Shown: positions 23,775 to 36,333 of the stretch, piece by piece
Numbering within the stretch: the first letter of the stretch is position 1
How the letters are laid out: every line of letters begins with the position of its first letter
NCBI GenBank assembly: GCA_013397115.1
Contig: VWZW01006249.1
Coordinates: forward strand, 1,612,723 to 1,676,722
Direction: 5' to 3'
Source of the DNA: Edolisoma coerulescens
Taxonomy: Eukaryota; Chordata; Aves; Passeriformes; Campephagidae
Length of the DNA: 64,000 bases
The notes under the pieces: model-generated
Databases searched by the model: none
What the model was told of the DNA's origin: nothing
Seen by the model: only the letters and a program-made list of their open reading frames with translations
Translations under genes and position numbers: made by a program

Positions 23775-26700
23775 CTGTGTTTTTATTAAATTAGAGTAAA
23801 TTGCAGAAATTGAATGTTTGACATTGATTTTCAAGAAATTATTCCGACACTTGTAGGAGGGAGCGCCATCTAAGCCTGCTTTCCATTCTTTGATTAAACT
23901 ACTTAAAATGCATTTGAATAAAGTATTAGTTTTTAAAGGAAGTATTAAAGTACTATGTAGTAATACTGTCTTGTGTCAAAGATTCATTATGAAATCAAAT
24001 TATGTCAAATAAAAAACTTCAGTCATTTTTTAGCCTCTCAAAGCTCAGATAGTTCACAATTTGAAGAGTAGTCTTGAAAGGATGTTACAGATAAAGTAGC
24101 ATAAACTCGGGCAGACTGTTTCTCAAAGTTGTGTATGTTTTATACAAAAAAGAGGCACTGACATTTAGCTAAAGCTGTTTGAATATTGGCAGAACAGTAC
24201 CACAAGTAATAGAACTGCAGTATTTTCAAGTGCAGAAGGTGATTTGTCCTGGACCAGTCTCTTAATACGAAGGTGGAGACTTTAAACACAATGAACAATT
24301 TTCTTCTTTTTATTTTTTTTTTATTTTACTCTGTAAATATGCTAGATTAATTTGAGTAAACAGTTACTTCATGCCCCATAGGGACAGTTCTCTGACTTGC
24401 TCACACTTTGCTTAGCTATGATTTTCAGTATGTATAATTAATCAAACTAATGAACTTACCAAAAAAGTATATAATATTCTATTGTAATCCAGCTCTCTTG
24501 ACTTTGCTTTTTGACCTTTTTGGATATTTGAATATTTTTTTCTTAAAAAAGCATGTAGGAAAATCCTGTAACTGCTTTTGTAGAGCCACCCCAAGCTTAC
24601 TGTCCTTTTGTCCTTCTAAGAACCACCAGTGTTGCTGTCTGTGAGGGGTTATGTCAAGTAGGTTACAGAGCACATCACATCCAGTGTTGCTTTTGCAGCA
24701 GCTGAGACACACCCTGTGCTGATGCAGTAGTGGTGCATGGTGGTTTATACACCAGACTACTCTTCTTTCTTCTTTCCTTCCTTTCTTTTAACCATTCCAC
24801 ATTTCCATACTAATCTTGTTACGCTTTTAGTGACAAGAGCAACTTCAGAACTTGTGATACTTCCTTCACAGTGCAGCTCTGACAACACCATCTTTTCATA
24901 ATTGTGTGTAGGCTAAATGTAGAAGTGATGTAAAGGGTATTGCCATCTCAGTTTGAATGCAAGGAAGGAATGAAATTTTAAGCAGGAAAAGCAACTAGAA
25001 CTGATGAGACAAACAGTATCTTAGCTGATACCACCTGTAACTGTGCAGACATACGTGCCTGTGTAGGGCATTAAACCGGGTATACCTCACAAATAGAGAT
25101 TAATGCTAAACCTTAAAGTTTTTGAAGAGAATGCTTTACCACAAATGAATGGCTATGTGCTTGATAGGAAATCTCTTGCATCACAAACAATCTACTCACA
25201 GAAAAGAGGTAGAGTCTGAGAACCTGATATAATTTGTTAGTGTATAGTCAAGCATTTTTATTAAAAAAGTAGGAATATTTCCATGGGAAAGCCTACTGGA
25301 ATTTTCTGAGCTAGGGCCACTTGCTTTTCTTCTCTCATATTGCTGCATTTTCTCCCATTCTCCAAATCTTGTGCTAATTAGCCTCCTACCTGCTTTTTCC
25401 CGATGCCAGTTCTGACTGTCTCACACCATGTTCAGTGCTTGAATCCCCTTCCTTCTGTCTTGTGCTGGCTGAAATCCATCTCTCTGCATGCTAAATATGT
25501 TAATTAATTTTCTCATACACTGGACTGCTATATAAACTTGTTTTCTTTAATCACACATATGGGTAGCTTAGTTTCTTACAGAATACATGTATTTTCATAT
25601 ATGTTCTGCAGTAACATAGGAAAATTAACTTAAGAGGCCATATCTTCAAATATATGCCTCTCCGCAATCCCTAGAAACTGAAAGTATCAGTCAGCCAGAA
25701 ATGCATCCTGCAGCAGTCCATCTCTGGTTGCATCTCTGCTTCCCCTGTCCATTTTTAATGTAGTCATTATTTTCTCTTGGAAAATGTGCAGGGAAGGGAA
25801 AGCTACAATAGCAGTGAGCAGTGGGATGATATTGTGAGGTAGAACTGCTCTGCTGCAAACTACATTGCAGTACAGAAGAGTGGAAGGAATTTGTACAATT
25901 TGTACCAAATTGTGCATTTGGGTTACGCTGTCTGAGTGATGGATCATTAGCAAATGACCACTTTGTCCCTAAGGAAAGCCCTGGTCTCTCCTAACAGTTA
26001 AATGCTCTATTTATGTAGTCTTGATGTCATTGAGGGTAGCAAATGAAAACACACGGTGATTACACTGGTGCAGCTTCCTGTCTGAGAGAACGGCGAGAAC
26101 CAGATGCTGGAGATGTTTCAAGCAAGCATGGGTAGAAAAATCTTTCCCCTAAATAACTCTGTGTTGCTTTTATTTCAGTAGAAATTAGGTTAGGCCTTAA
26201 TCCGAAGTTTTAACATCTTTTTCAAAACTGTTGACAATGCTTGTATGTTCTTGAAATGTATACACACAAACGAGGTGAAGTTTCTGCCCTGAACACTGCC
26301 TCTGGCAATGAATTCTATAATTTAACCAAATTAGAAAGTCTTGTTCTTTTTATGGTATTTTTTTTAGTTGGCTTTAGGAAGTTCAGATGTTAATTTGTTA
26401 AATCTTCTTTCTGGTAATCTGAGACAAAAATCTAATCTTCATCCATCATAAAAACATACCAGTTTGCCCAGTTGCAGTCCTTTTCTTACTTAGAAGAGGT
26501 TTTTCTATGCAATTTTGCATCTTTCCTCTGCAGTTCCCTTTTTAGAAGCAATGACTCATAAACATAGAGTTGAGGTGAAGACCTATTATTTATTCCTTGA
26601 GGAAATTATAGTGTTTTCAGTGCTAATCTTCATTCAGCTCCCCAGCTATCTTAACACTTTGTTACCTTTTTTTGGTACCACAATCAGATGTTTCTGCTGA

Positions 26701-29700
26701 GCTTTCTGCCATTAAATAAATGGTCACAAAATTTTTTGGTTTGACAGAATTCATTTACAACTGTCATGCTAAAACTTTGCTTTGTTTGGTATTTTTGAAC
26801 ATTAAGTTTTATTTGTCTTTATGTTGCCTATTTAGCTTGACTGTTTAGGATTTCTGAAGCTTTCATGGCATTTTTTGGTTATGACTTGACAGTTGTTCTA
26901 TGTCACCTGCATTTATCTTTTATTTTTCTACAGATTACTATTCCTAGGAGATTCAGTCAGAATTATGGAGCAATTCATTGCCATAATAAAAATGAACTGT
27001 TTATTTTTTATTCTTCACTTTACATCCAAATTTTGACTCAATATGATATTTCTATATTGGGCCAAAATATGCCTTCCCCATTAAGGGTGAATTTTGAACA
27101 AGACATCTAAAACATTCAGATGCTCCCTTAGCACAAGAGAATAATTCTGTGAAAAGCACACGTTTCATAAAATTTAATTATCTTGGCTAGCCTCAAGTTT
27201 TTTCATGTTTTAAAGACCTTCATTGTATATTTAGTCAATGTGCCAAGGAAAAATACCTTGCAATATTTCTTATTTCCTAGCAAACAGGAAACCTGCAACC
27301 CTGTGCTGGTTTTTACAAGCATAGGGACATCCAGAACCAAAGTGAGGCAGCTTGCTCAATAAGGACCTTTCACCATCCCGTTGGCTTTATTTCTGCTGCT
27401 CTACCACTTGCTTCCTTGTTTCAACAGAAAGGAAGCTGCTAATAATAATATAAATGCAGAGTGAAATAAAATACATTAATTTATTAATTGAAAAAATACA
27501 TTCATTAAAATAATACATAAAAAACATTATTTGAGTCGAAATCCTTTAGTTCAATTTTGTCAATGCCTACTTCTAATCTTACTTCGCTATTTTTAGATAG
27601 CGTTCAGACCTCATTAGTGCTTCACTTTTAATAGTTTTTCTTTAAATCCTTTAATACTCTAAATGAGATTGCTCTTTTCTGGTGTCCAAGAGTCAGGAGG
27701 GAATGCTCAGAAGTGGATTGTTACAATTTAAAAATTGGAGTATTGCTCCCACTAATGCCCATTAGAATACTTGGTAATCACACCTTCCTGACAGATGGGA
27801 ACAAAGGTGTCTGATGAAAGGATCTGACACGGAGGTTAGAGAGCAGAAAATTTGGCTTTTATGCATCCTCCCTTTTTTGTCGTTGTCCTTTGGAAGGTGC
27901 TTTTCGTGGAGGTTTGTTCTCGGGTGTTTGCAGTAGGCCCCTGGATGGACACTGAATTTCCAGGTTCCACAGGGTGTGCCACATCTGCAGGCACAGCTCA
28001 GCGAGTACCGCCTGGTTTGGTGGGAGGGGTGGTATAGCCACAGCTCAGCTTCTCTCTCTGAGCACCTTCACAGGTTTGCTGGTGCTTTCAAGTCCATCTA
28101 GCTTGAAACATCTATTTATTCTGAAGATATCTTTGATGCAATTATGAAAGTAATAGGAAGATGGTCAGTCATTGTTCTAAACAGCTGGATTACAGGAAAT
28201 CCTCGAAACACCATACGTTTTTAAAGACTCCTATTTTATTTGAGCTGGTTGGCTCTGCTTTCACCAGCTTTTACAATGTGACAAGCAGCAGACAGTAGGA
28301 TGGGAAAGACCAGGGAATTCGGAATCACAAAGCTGCTGACTTGCAGTTACGGTTTACCAGCAGGAAGGGGCTTTTCTCATTGCTTATCTCATTACTTTTC
28401 CCTTGAGATCTAACCCAGCCACACACATACCAGAATATTTAAATATGTATAGAAACTATTTTCAAACCCTTTTGAACCAAGTTTTCCTTCGCCTCAGCTG
28501 GCTTCATTTCTGTGTCTTGGCCAATGATTCCTGTGTTGAACTTTTGTAATTCCTTTATTAATATTTCTTTAAGGAAAACTAAAAAAACTGCAGACAAAAG
28601 GCATTTTTGTCAGTTTTATGAGTAAATTGTCTTTAAATGTCAAATTACATTGCAGATAAATCATTTTTAGTATCAATTCAAGGACTAAGTTCACATTGTA
28701 TTCTGGAACACATCAGAATGCTGTATAGCACAAGTCATGAAGAAACCTGCAGACTATCTCTGAAAAAATATTTATACTTTGTCTCTTATTCTGAACTGTA
28801 GATCTGAGAGTGCTTTAAACGAAATCTAAACTGTTAAAGAAAGAAAACCAGTGACCTAGAACTAGAAGTTGAGTAAGTTCTGTGACAAAACAATTCAGAG
28901 GAATTTCTGAATATTCTCTGGAAAATTTCTAACCTCTCTCTTTTACCTCCATAGAATCTAAGATTCCTGAAAACACCAGTGATTTCACCAAGTAGATGTC
29001 CTTTTCTTGGCTTTTGAGCCAAATTTGCTGCCTATAGATTGAGAGTTATGCAACTGACTGGTGAAATTAATTTGACTAATTCCTTCTTATGAAGAGTGGA
29101 AGGTAATAAATCAGTTTGGAAAAGAAGCATGCTCAGGGTTAAGCACGCAGGTAACTTATTGAAGGATGAGGTGTCATCACAGATTCAGTACCATCTTAGC
29201 CGCTATCGTCTGCTTCAGAAGACAAAGAGTTTTCTTTCCTCACATTGAATTCTCTTTGAAGTTTAGTAGATCTCTGTGATGTTTTGTGGAGAAGATGGAA
29301 TGTGTAACATCATATGGTGATGGGACTGTAATAGTTACATAATTAATCTTTCTGCACTGATTACTATGTATTGCAAACATTTTCAACATTAAAGTTTGAA
29401 TATTTGGGTTTGTTATCCATGTTTATACAACACTCCATGGACACTGCAGGGGTATCTTGCTGGTACATTTAGAGAACTGAAAGGAAGGACAGCTTTAAAA
29501 ATAGTAGGATGGGAGCACAGCTGGGTTGGATGGTGACCAAGCATCTCAGAAGCTGTTTAGTGACTCACTGTCACACTCCAGTTCCGGAGCAGCCGCTTTC
29601 CGGGACAGCCACGCTGCTGACCCTGTGATGGATCAGAGCTGACTTGAGCTGCTTCAGAACTATGTGTAGCTCAAGAGCCACACGTTGGTCCCTCTGGCAT

Positions 29701-30347
29701 AGATTGTTCAAGTTTGTTATGTCTTATGGTTGTTGGATATGCTGTATGGTGTGTTATCCCACCGCCTTACTAGGGATTACAAGCATATCCCTGTGATAGT
29801 CCCTGTGAAAGAACACAGATGAGAATGAAATAAAGATATTTCACGTTTTTTCTGAAATCTTTTCCTGTGTTCCTTTGATTCTACAGCAAAACTTGTTTTC
29901 TGAAGTTCAATTCTTATTAGGCATTGAGCTTTCAATGATGAATACTCATTAACATGACTTTTTGTGCAATTTGCTCCAAACCCACTTTTAAAATCAGTGT
30001 TTATTTTTTGTGCCTCTGCTATCTGTAAGGTATTAGACCTTTACTGCTTTTATTTTATAGCATCTTACACGTGTCTTCTTCCCCTGTAACAGGAAAACCA
30101 GTGTGGAAGTGTGAGTCTCGTATTCCTTGTTCCTCCGTATGATCTTTGGTTACATCATAGCTTTTAGCATGTACAGAAGACACAAGCACTGTATACTTTT
30201 CTGACTGTGAATGTCTTTTTGCCTACTGCAATCACAATTGCCTCGTGTGCACTTTTTTAGTTGATGCTGATTCTTACTGAACTTAATCCCTCTTCTGAAG
30301 AGAAATGCCTGTCGAACCTTGTAATACTGTCAAAAAGCATGAAATTC
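23775..30347. other. non-coding stretch with a pyrimidine tract
   Basis: A 30-base uninterrupted pyrimidine run lies at 24760-24789, and T-rich sequence at about 24300-24335. The rest is AT-rich with no ORF over 90 codons and no recognised element. Confidence 0.55.
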
Positions 30348-30440
30348 AGAGAATCATGTTAGTGATGGAAAAGTCCTGTTAGGTCATCCGGTCCATCTCT
30401 TGCCAGCACAAGATTCTCCACAGGGATACTCTCTAATGCT
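30348..30440 (-). mobile_element. old CR1 remnant, 3' end, minus orientation
   Basis: Read on the plus strand, this begins with AGAGAATCAT and continues with GGAAAAGTCC, GGTCATCC and GTCCATCTC, the inverted form of a diverged CR1 3' terminus. Divergence is high and the upstream limit is uncertain, so both borders are approximate. Non-coding. Confidence 0.45.
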
Positions 30441-32808
30441 CTGCCTACTTGAGAATGGTCTGTAGTTCTTCAGCTGGAAACCCTGAGACTGATCCATTGC
30501 ATGTGTAATTATCCCATTGCAACATTTCTCCTCTGTATTTGCCTAAACTTTGACCTGCAGACCAGTCAGGTAATAACTGACTGTTGAGCCAGAGCATCTC
30601 CGTGTGTGTGTGGCTGTAGTGTATCATATCCAAAAGGCATGAATGAATACTGGCAAAATGACAAAATATTACCAATGTCTAAAGGGACACATGACTGAGC
30701 AGACCAGCATCCTCTTTCTGCACTGTCAGGCAGTTCTTGCCAAGAAGCTGAGTATCAGTGGCTGTGTTGTTCAGTGTAATACTATGGCAGCTGTCTTCTC
30801 AAGTGCCTCGGTACTGTATTGGGTAAAATTCTGAGCTTAGCAGAGTCGTGTATTTCTTTCAGGTTTCCTGATCCACAGAGTAGGATGTAAAGTTGTACAT
30901 CTCGTGATTGGAAGTTTGTGATACTGGAGGATCTTAACTAAACAATTATGGACTGATATTACTGAAAAGCTATCTAGCTCACAGCAGTCTCAAATGAACT
31001 TTCTATATGCATCTCAGAGTCTGTTTATTTAAAATAAATGAAAGACATACCTATTAAAAGTTGAGAGATTCCCAGGAGGAATACTGGTTCACTGGTCCTG
31101 GGGTGTGAGGCTTCTCATCTGCCACCAACCGTGGTGAGCCAGGGCTGAGTTTTGGAGCTTTTAGTTTTGGAGGCTTTTAAATGTGTATTTGTAATAGTCT
31201 TACTTGAACTAAAAAGTGATTCTCGAGGAACAGCCCATAACTCCGATAAAGGGTTTGGAGTCTGGAACGTTCTCTGGGGCAGTAAGCAGCAGTCTGTGGG
31301 ACCTCTCTGGCAGGTTTCTGAACTGCTCAGCCAGTTGTTACATATTTAGTGAGTAACCTGTGTGCTGGAACTGTGCACTGGCCAGGCGTGTTGCAGGCTC
31401 TGGGGACAGCCAGTGCCTTGAATTACTGGGTGTATAATTAATCCTTAAAAGAACTGTCTCTTCCAATGTAGGAAAAAAGCTCTAAAGGGACGGCTAAAGT
31501 ATTATTTTCTTCTAGTGGTTTTATTTGACTATTTAGTAATATGTAGGAAAACTAATGCTTTAAAAGCTTAAGATTTATGATAGATATAATGTGCCTCCTT
31601 TTATTGTGTGTGGTCTCAAGGTGTACATTTTCCTGTTAAAAAAATTGCAAAATCTTACTATTTTTAAATTATGTATTCTAAAAGTGAAGATAAAAAGTTC
31701 ATGAACTTAAAAGCTACTTTAGCTGTGCCAAAGGAAAAAATAGCCTTCAAACATCATTTTTCTCTCCAAAAATCATCTGAGAAGACCGTGTCTACCTCAC
31801 ATGGTATCATCACAGCAGTCTTTTGATAAGAAGTGCCTCTTCTTAGGCCCTTCAGGACTGAATTGTTTGAGTTGCTGGACACTGATCAGCACAGCTCATA
31901 AACAGATTGTAAAAAAGTGATTAATACTGAAGGTAAATTTTGAACTCCTTGTAAGGAAAGGCTGGAGCAGAGACAACTATTGAAAATATCGCTTTTTGTA
32001 GATTGATGGTAAAATATATGTATGCAGCCCTCTTGTGACTTGTGCTATGTGAAGTATCAGTTCTGTGATTATATCATTGACAGGTTCTACTCACAAAATC
32101 CTTAATAAAATTGATCTTTTGAAATTGAAATATAAAATTCCATGTGGGCAAAAGTGTCCTGACATGCAGAGTCAAAATAGGAATTGAGGCTAAGAAAGAG
32201 CCTTTCAAACGTAAGCTAATATAGCAGGGCAAGTATGGAAATCTATGTTGATGCAGAAATCTGGATTTTCATGAAATATTAGCTTTATCTGTATCGTTTT
32301 CATCAGCAGAAGAAAAAGAGTAGATGAAAAACTGCCCTTCATTTTGAGCAGTTGCCATTGCTACAGAAGATTTTCCCTTTTTCTCTTCCATCTAGGATTT
32401 GAATTTACTGCCCATGTGAAAAATGGTAAAAATGGAATAGGGCTTTAAAAACACAAATCCTTAGTTTGTTATGTACTCTTAAAACTTTGAGAGCAAAGTA
32501 GTTATTTGAAACTAAAAGGTCATGTAATTTATGAAGTTAATGGAAGGTAAAACTTTCAACATTCCTGAAATTTTAATCCTTCTGTAGTGCATGTGATTTC
32601 ATGTGATCTCTCACCCTCTGAGAAACTGCTTCATTATCTTGCATAACAGTTTGGCAGATCTCCATCTTTGCTCTGCTGAATAAAGGAATAGTGTTTCTAC
32701 AGAAACAAGTTTGAGAATTTACAAGATGGAGAAGGAGCTCCCGGTTTAAAATCCAATTCTTAAATAACCACTTGTTAGAAGACAAATTTTTCTACTGTAG
32801 TAATTTTG
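30441..32808. other. non-coding stretch, no gene seen
   Basis: AT-rich sequence with short chance ORFs only. A short TG run is near 30603-30611. A GAAAACCAG...GTGAGT motif at about 30093-30116 just upstream was considered as a micro-exon and rejected. Confidence 0.5.
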
Positions 32809-32842
32809 CTAATGTTATATGTTATACATAATGTAACATTAG
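32809..32842. repeat. inverted repeat with inner stem
   Basis: CTAATGTTA at 32809-32817 pairs with TAACATTAG at 32834-32842. Inside, TATG (32818-32821) pairs with CATA (32827-32830), leaving a three-base bulge. It is the first of four hairpins in the next 1.6 kb. Confidence 0.7.
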
Positions 32843-33333
32843 AGTAGCTTTTTTGGGAGCTGAATTTTACAAAAATTTTTTGCAAAATATTTAGAAGCTG
32901 TTTGCATTCCTAAAACAACAAGCTATTTTCCCCTGTCTTTAGAATCAACTCATTTAATAATGATTTAATTGTATTTTGTAGCTTTCCATTGTTAACATCA
33001 TTATGGTCTCTTTTCTAACTTTTGCCAGTATGAGCAGGATGAGAAGCAGATACCTGATATCATAACAGTTTTATTCTGTTGTAGAGTTGGCAGTTTTCTT
33101 TTTTGCCCGAAGAAAGAGACTGTTCATATTTTCATCACCTAACCTCTATTTCTGCACAGGTTCACTGCCTGCAGGTCACAGGCAGGAGCTGGCACTGGGC
33201 TGTGGCCAGACTGAGGGGTCTGACCACGTGTGTTGTGTGCAAAGGCCTGAAGCATCCCCTGGCCCTGGAAACTCAGAAACACCCGGTGAAAAATCACAAG
33301 GGGCCACAATAGACACAATGTCGATTCAGTTGC

Positions 33334-33365
33334 TAGTGGAATATAAGTAAGCTTATATTCCACTA
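33334..33365. repeat. 14-bp perfect hairpin
   Basis: TAGTGGAATATAAG at 33334-33347 and its exact reverse complement at 33352-33365 are separated by TAAG. This is the longest perfect inverted repeat found in the window. It directly follows a GC-richer segment (about 33160-33310) with short ORFs on both strands and no recognisable product. Confidence 0.85.
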
Positions 33366-33588
33366 TACATTGCTTACTGTATGGGATTTTTCTTCTACAG
33401 GGACAGATTTAGCCAAATACAGTCCAGAAGTTCAATTAATATCCCATTATTGATAATTGTAATTCTTAAATGCTAAACTTTTAAGCAAATATGTCCAGTT
33501 TGTACAGCAACTCAAAAGCTGTGCAGTGACTTCTGTTACTCTTGTGTTCCAGTTGTAAAACTGGTAAAAAGAAGATGCTCATTCTTTT

Positions 33589-33607
33589 CAAATGCCCAGG
33601 GCATTTG
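33589..33607. repeat. 19-bp odd palindrome
   Basis: CAAATGCCC at 33589-33597 and GGGCATTTG at 33599-33607 are exact reverse complements around a single A. It is too tight to fold as a hairpin but would act as a dyad. No binding factor is proposed. Confidence 0.8.
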
Positions 33608-34310
33608 GCTAAAGATTGCTGTGTGTGGGTGCAAGCATCCATTCATGTGTGTGTGCATGTATGGAAACTAAAGGTCACATGGCTTGGCTCAAAATGCCAA
33701 TTAGAAAATATTTATTTTACTAGTAAACAAATCAATAGTAATCAGTAAAAGATTCATTAGATTAATAATTTACGCCCACGTAATGCAATTGATTTACCTT
33801 TTGTGGATGCACTTGAAATTGTTTCAGCTGCACTTATATAATTTTAATTTGATTTAATGAATTAATGGATGAGTCTAATTCCTCAGAGTGTTATTTAAAT
33901 TGATTTAGATATGTCTACACTAAACTGGGTATGCAAGTAGTTTAATTAATTTAGAACACTACAGCAAAGTTATTCACATGTACACAGAAATACCAGATAC
34001 AGTTGTATTTTGTCTTTGAAGTGGTGTGGTATCAGTCAGAGACATTCCTACTTTGATTTGCTGTGCTCTGCTGGAATTCTGGCCAAGGTGTGAGTGCTGC
34101 ACTGGTGGCAGTAACCACCACTAAGGAGTCAATCCATTAATCTGAAATACCTGTATTCACTATTGATCCAGTAAGTTTAGCCACCTGCATAGGCTCTTTG
34201 CTATCCTTGAAGTAATCAACACACGGAACATTCGTTTAGTTATTGCTGCATTAGCTGCCGAGTTGGAAATTTCATCTCTCTTTTGGGAATGGAAATTTAA
34301 ATCTTGAGAG

Positions 34311-34337
34311 AAATTAGGAGATTTATACTCCTAATTT
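34311..34337. repeat. 10-bp perfect hairpin
   Basis: AAATTAGGAG at 34311-34320 pairs with CTCCTAATTT at 34328-34337 across a seven-base loop. There is no T-run after it and no gene context, so no terminator or RNA gene is claimed. Confidence 0.8.
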
Positions 34338-36180
34338 AACACTTGGTTCCTTTGTTCTGCTAGCCTACCTCAGTAAGTGAGTAGCTCCTGCTCTGAAATG
34401 GAGTAGAAATAAAAGCCAGTGAACTACAGCACATGAAAGCAGGAGGAGGTTTGTCTCTCTCTCTCCTGGGAAATGGAGAAACAAGCCCCCTTAATGTGTC
34501 CGTGGGTGTTTCCTTGCTCCAGCAGAGAGATGAGCTTGCTGACAGTACTGCTGATGAGCTGGAGGTGTCCTTAGGATACCAAGGAAGTTTCTGTTAAGTA
34601 ACGCTATCTAAACTTGGCAACGTGCAAGTGAAGTACTGGTACTAAGGCTGGTCTTTTAAACCAAAATAACTTGCCATTGGCTAAAAATAAAGTTTCTAGA
34701 TATGACAGAATGAGCCCTGGTGGAAAAACATGCCATTGGGACCCACAAAGGCTGTAAACATTTTGTGATATATGCCAACTCCATTTAGATTTTCTTTTTA
34801 AAAAAAGAGGGGACAAGTAGATGCAGCAGACTGACGTAATATTTGGGTTACACTTCATGAAAAATCAGGGAGTTTGTGATGGCTGCGTTTAAGGGCATAT
34901 ACTGCCCCCTTTAAACAAATAGTTCTGACTACAGTCACATTTAAAAGATAAGCCAGATTTGTACTCTCAGAAGACATACATGGCTCTTAACAGTGAAACT
35001 AAAATTCAGCTTATGCCCGTGTTACCATATTAGTACAGCTAAAGAACCACTGAACTGAAATTTTAAAAGTGTCAAGAATTTTGTCTCTTTTATTTTGTGT
35101 GTGTTGAGTCCAAGGGTGTTTTTCCACTACAATATTTTTTCCCAAGTAAATTCATTAGATAAGAAGGTGCAGATAGTTGCAAAATCCATCCTCTCTAGAT
35201 GAGTTTGGCGTGAGGTATAAAGTGTGTAAAACTAGTCAAGGAGGTAAAGACATTCTATTTATTTTCAACACTGAAATGTGCCCCATGGAAAAGATTCTTT
35301 TTTAGGTTCCTGGGAGCAGTTAGACTGGTGCTTAGTGAGCTTTTCTACTTTTGTTTCTACTTTTTGATCTACTTTTAATCGTCCCAGTTATTTATCGCAA
35401 ATGCACATGGAGTGAAAATTTAAAATTCTTGCCAAAAGGCAAGATGCCACCCTTAAAAGTAGCTTCTGTTGGATCTGTCAGTTGATAACTCAGTAATGCA
35501 GGATTTTTTCTAGGTCATTTGAGCAAATGAAGCAAAGATCTTACTGATGATGCGACCGGTATCTTTTGTCCTATGATATTTTATCAACTGAAGTATTTCA
35601 TCCCTAATTTCATTGAGGTTGAGCTAGATACTCAGGAAGTATAAAGCATGAGATGTGTATATGGCATACTGAGGAAAAAGGTTTTTCCGAAAGCGAGAAG
35701 ATAATCAAGGGCAAAGAAAATCTCTTTTGAAATGAGACGATAGGGAGAAACAGACCCTAAAATTAGAAAGGTAATAAAATAATGCTCACAGCCATAACAC
35801 TGAAATATAGAGAAGTGATTAAACAGACTGAAGAACAGAAAGACACACTTTTCAAAAAGCAGCCCTGATCATAACTGCACAGAGAAAAGACAAGGACTAA
35901 CTTAAAAGAAAACACAGAAGAAAAAAAAAGATCTTTCTCTATTGTACATTTGACTTTAGGTGATCAATGCAAAGTGTCTCTTGAAAAAATGGTAGAAAGT
36001 ACTTGCTTGCAGTAAGTCTTTATCTATTTGAGAGATAAAAAAATGATAGTAATCCCATTTAAAAACAATTACATTGAAGGCTGTCTTTAAGTAGAACCAT
36101 TATGCAAACCATGAAATACCACAGATTCCTGGCATTCTCGTTCTGTTTGTGCTGCAGTTGGTCACTCCAAGCTTTGTTAG
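34338..36180. other. non-coding stretch, purine-rich in part
   Basis: AT-rich, with CT-dinucleotide sequence at about 34451-34465 just inside it and a purine-rich stretch at about 35690-35940. No gene or known repeat was recognised. Confidence 0.5.
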
Positions 36181-36333
36181 GGAACCGAGGAGCTGGGCAG
36201 GCCTGTGTTCCAAGCTGTGGTGTACTTACAAGACTTTCCATGGAAAGATAGCTTCATATCAAAAAATTTCTCCACCAGGAATGGCTCTTGGGATGATGAA
36301 ATTGTTGTTACCAGCCTGCCAAAACGAATCCTG
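36181..36333 (+). CDS. possible internal exon, 51 codons, unknown family
   Basis: A TTTGTTAG acceptor-like site ends at 36180. The 153 bases that follow are open in phase 0 and end exactly before a strong CTG/GTAAGG donor at 36334. The peptide has a beta-strand look (core QAVVYLQDFPWKDSF, then NGSWDDEIVVTSLPKRIL) and is symmetric in phase, so it could be skipped or inserted without shifting frame. Against it, the acceptor has a weak pyrimidine tract and a better AG lies upstream at 36156-36157, in a different frame context. The opposite strand over 36230-36330 is also open and bounded by an acceptor and a perfect GTAAGT donor. No homologue recalled. Confidence 0.27.

Noticed and set aside
30093..30116. 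Possible 18-base micro-exon between AACAG and GTGAGT
   Set aside because: Too short to support without transcript data.
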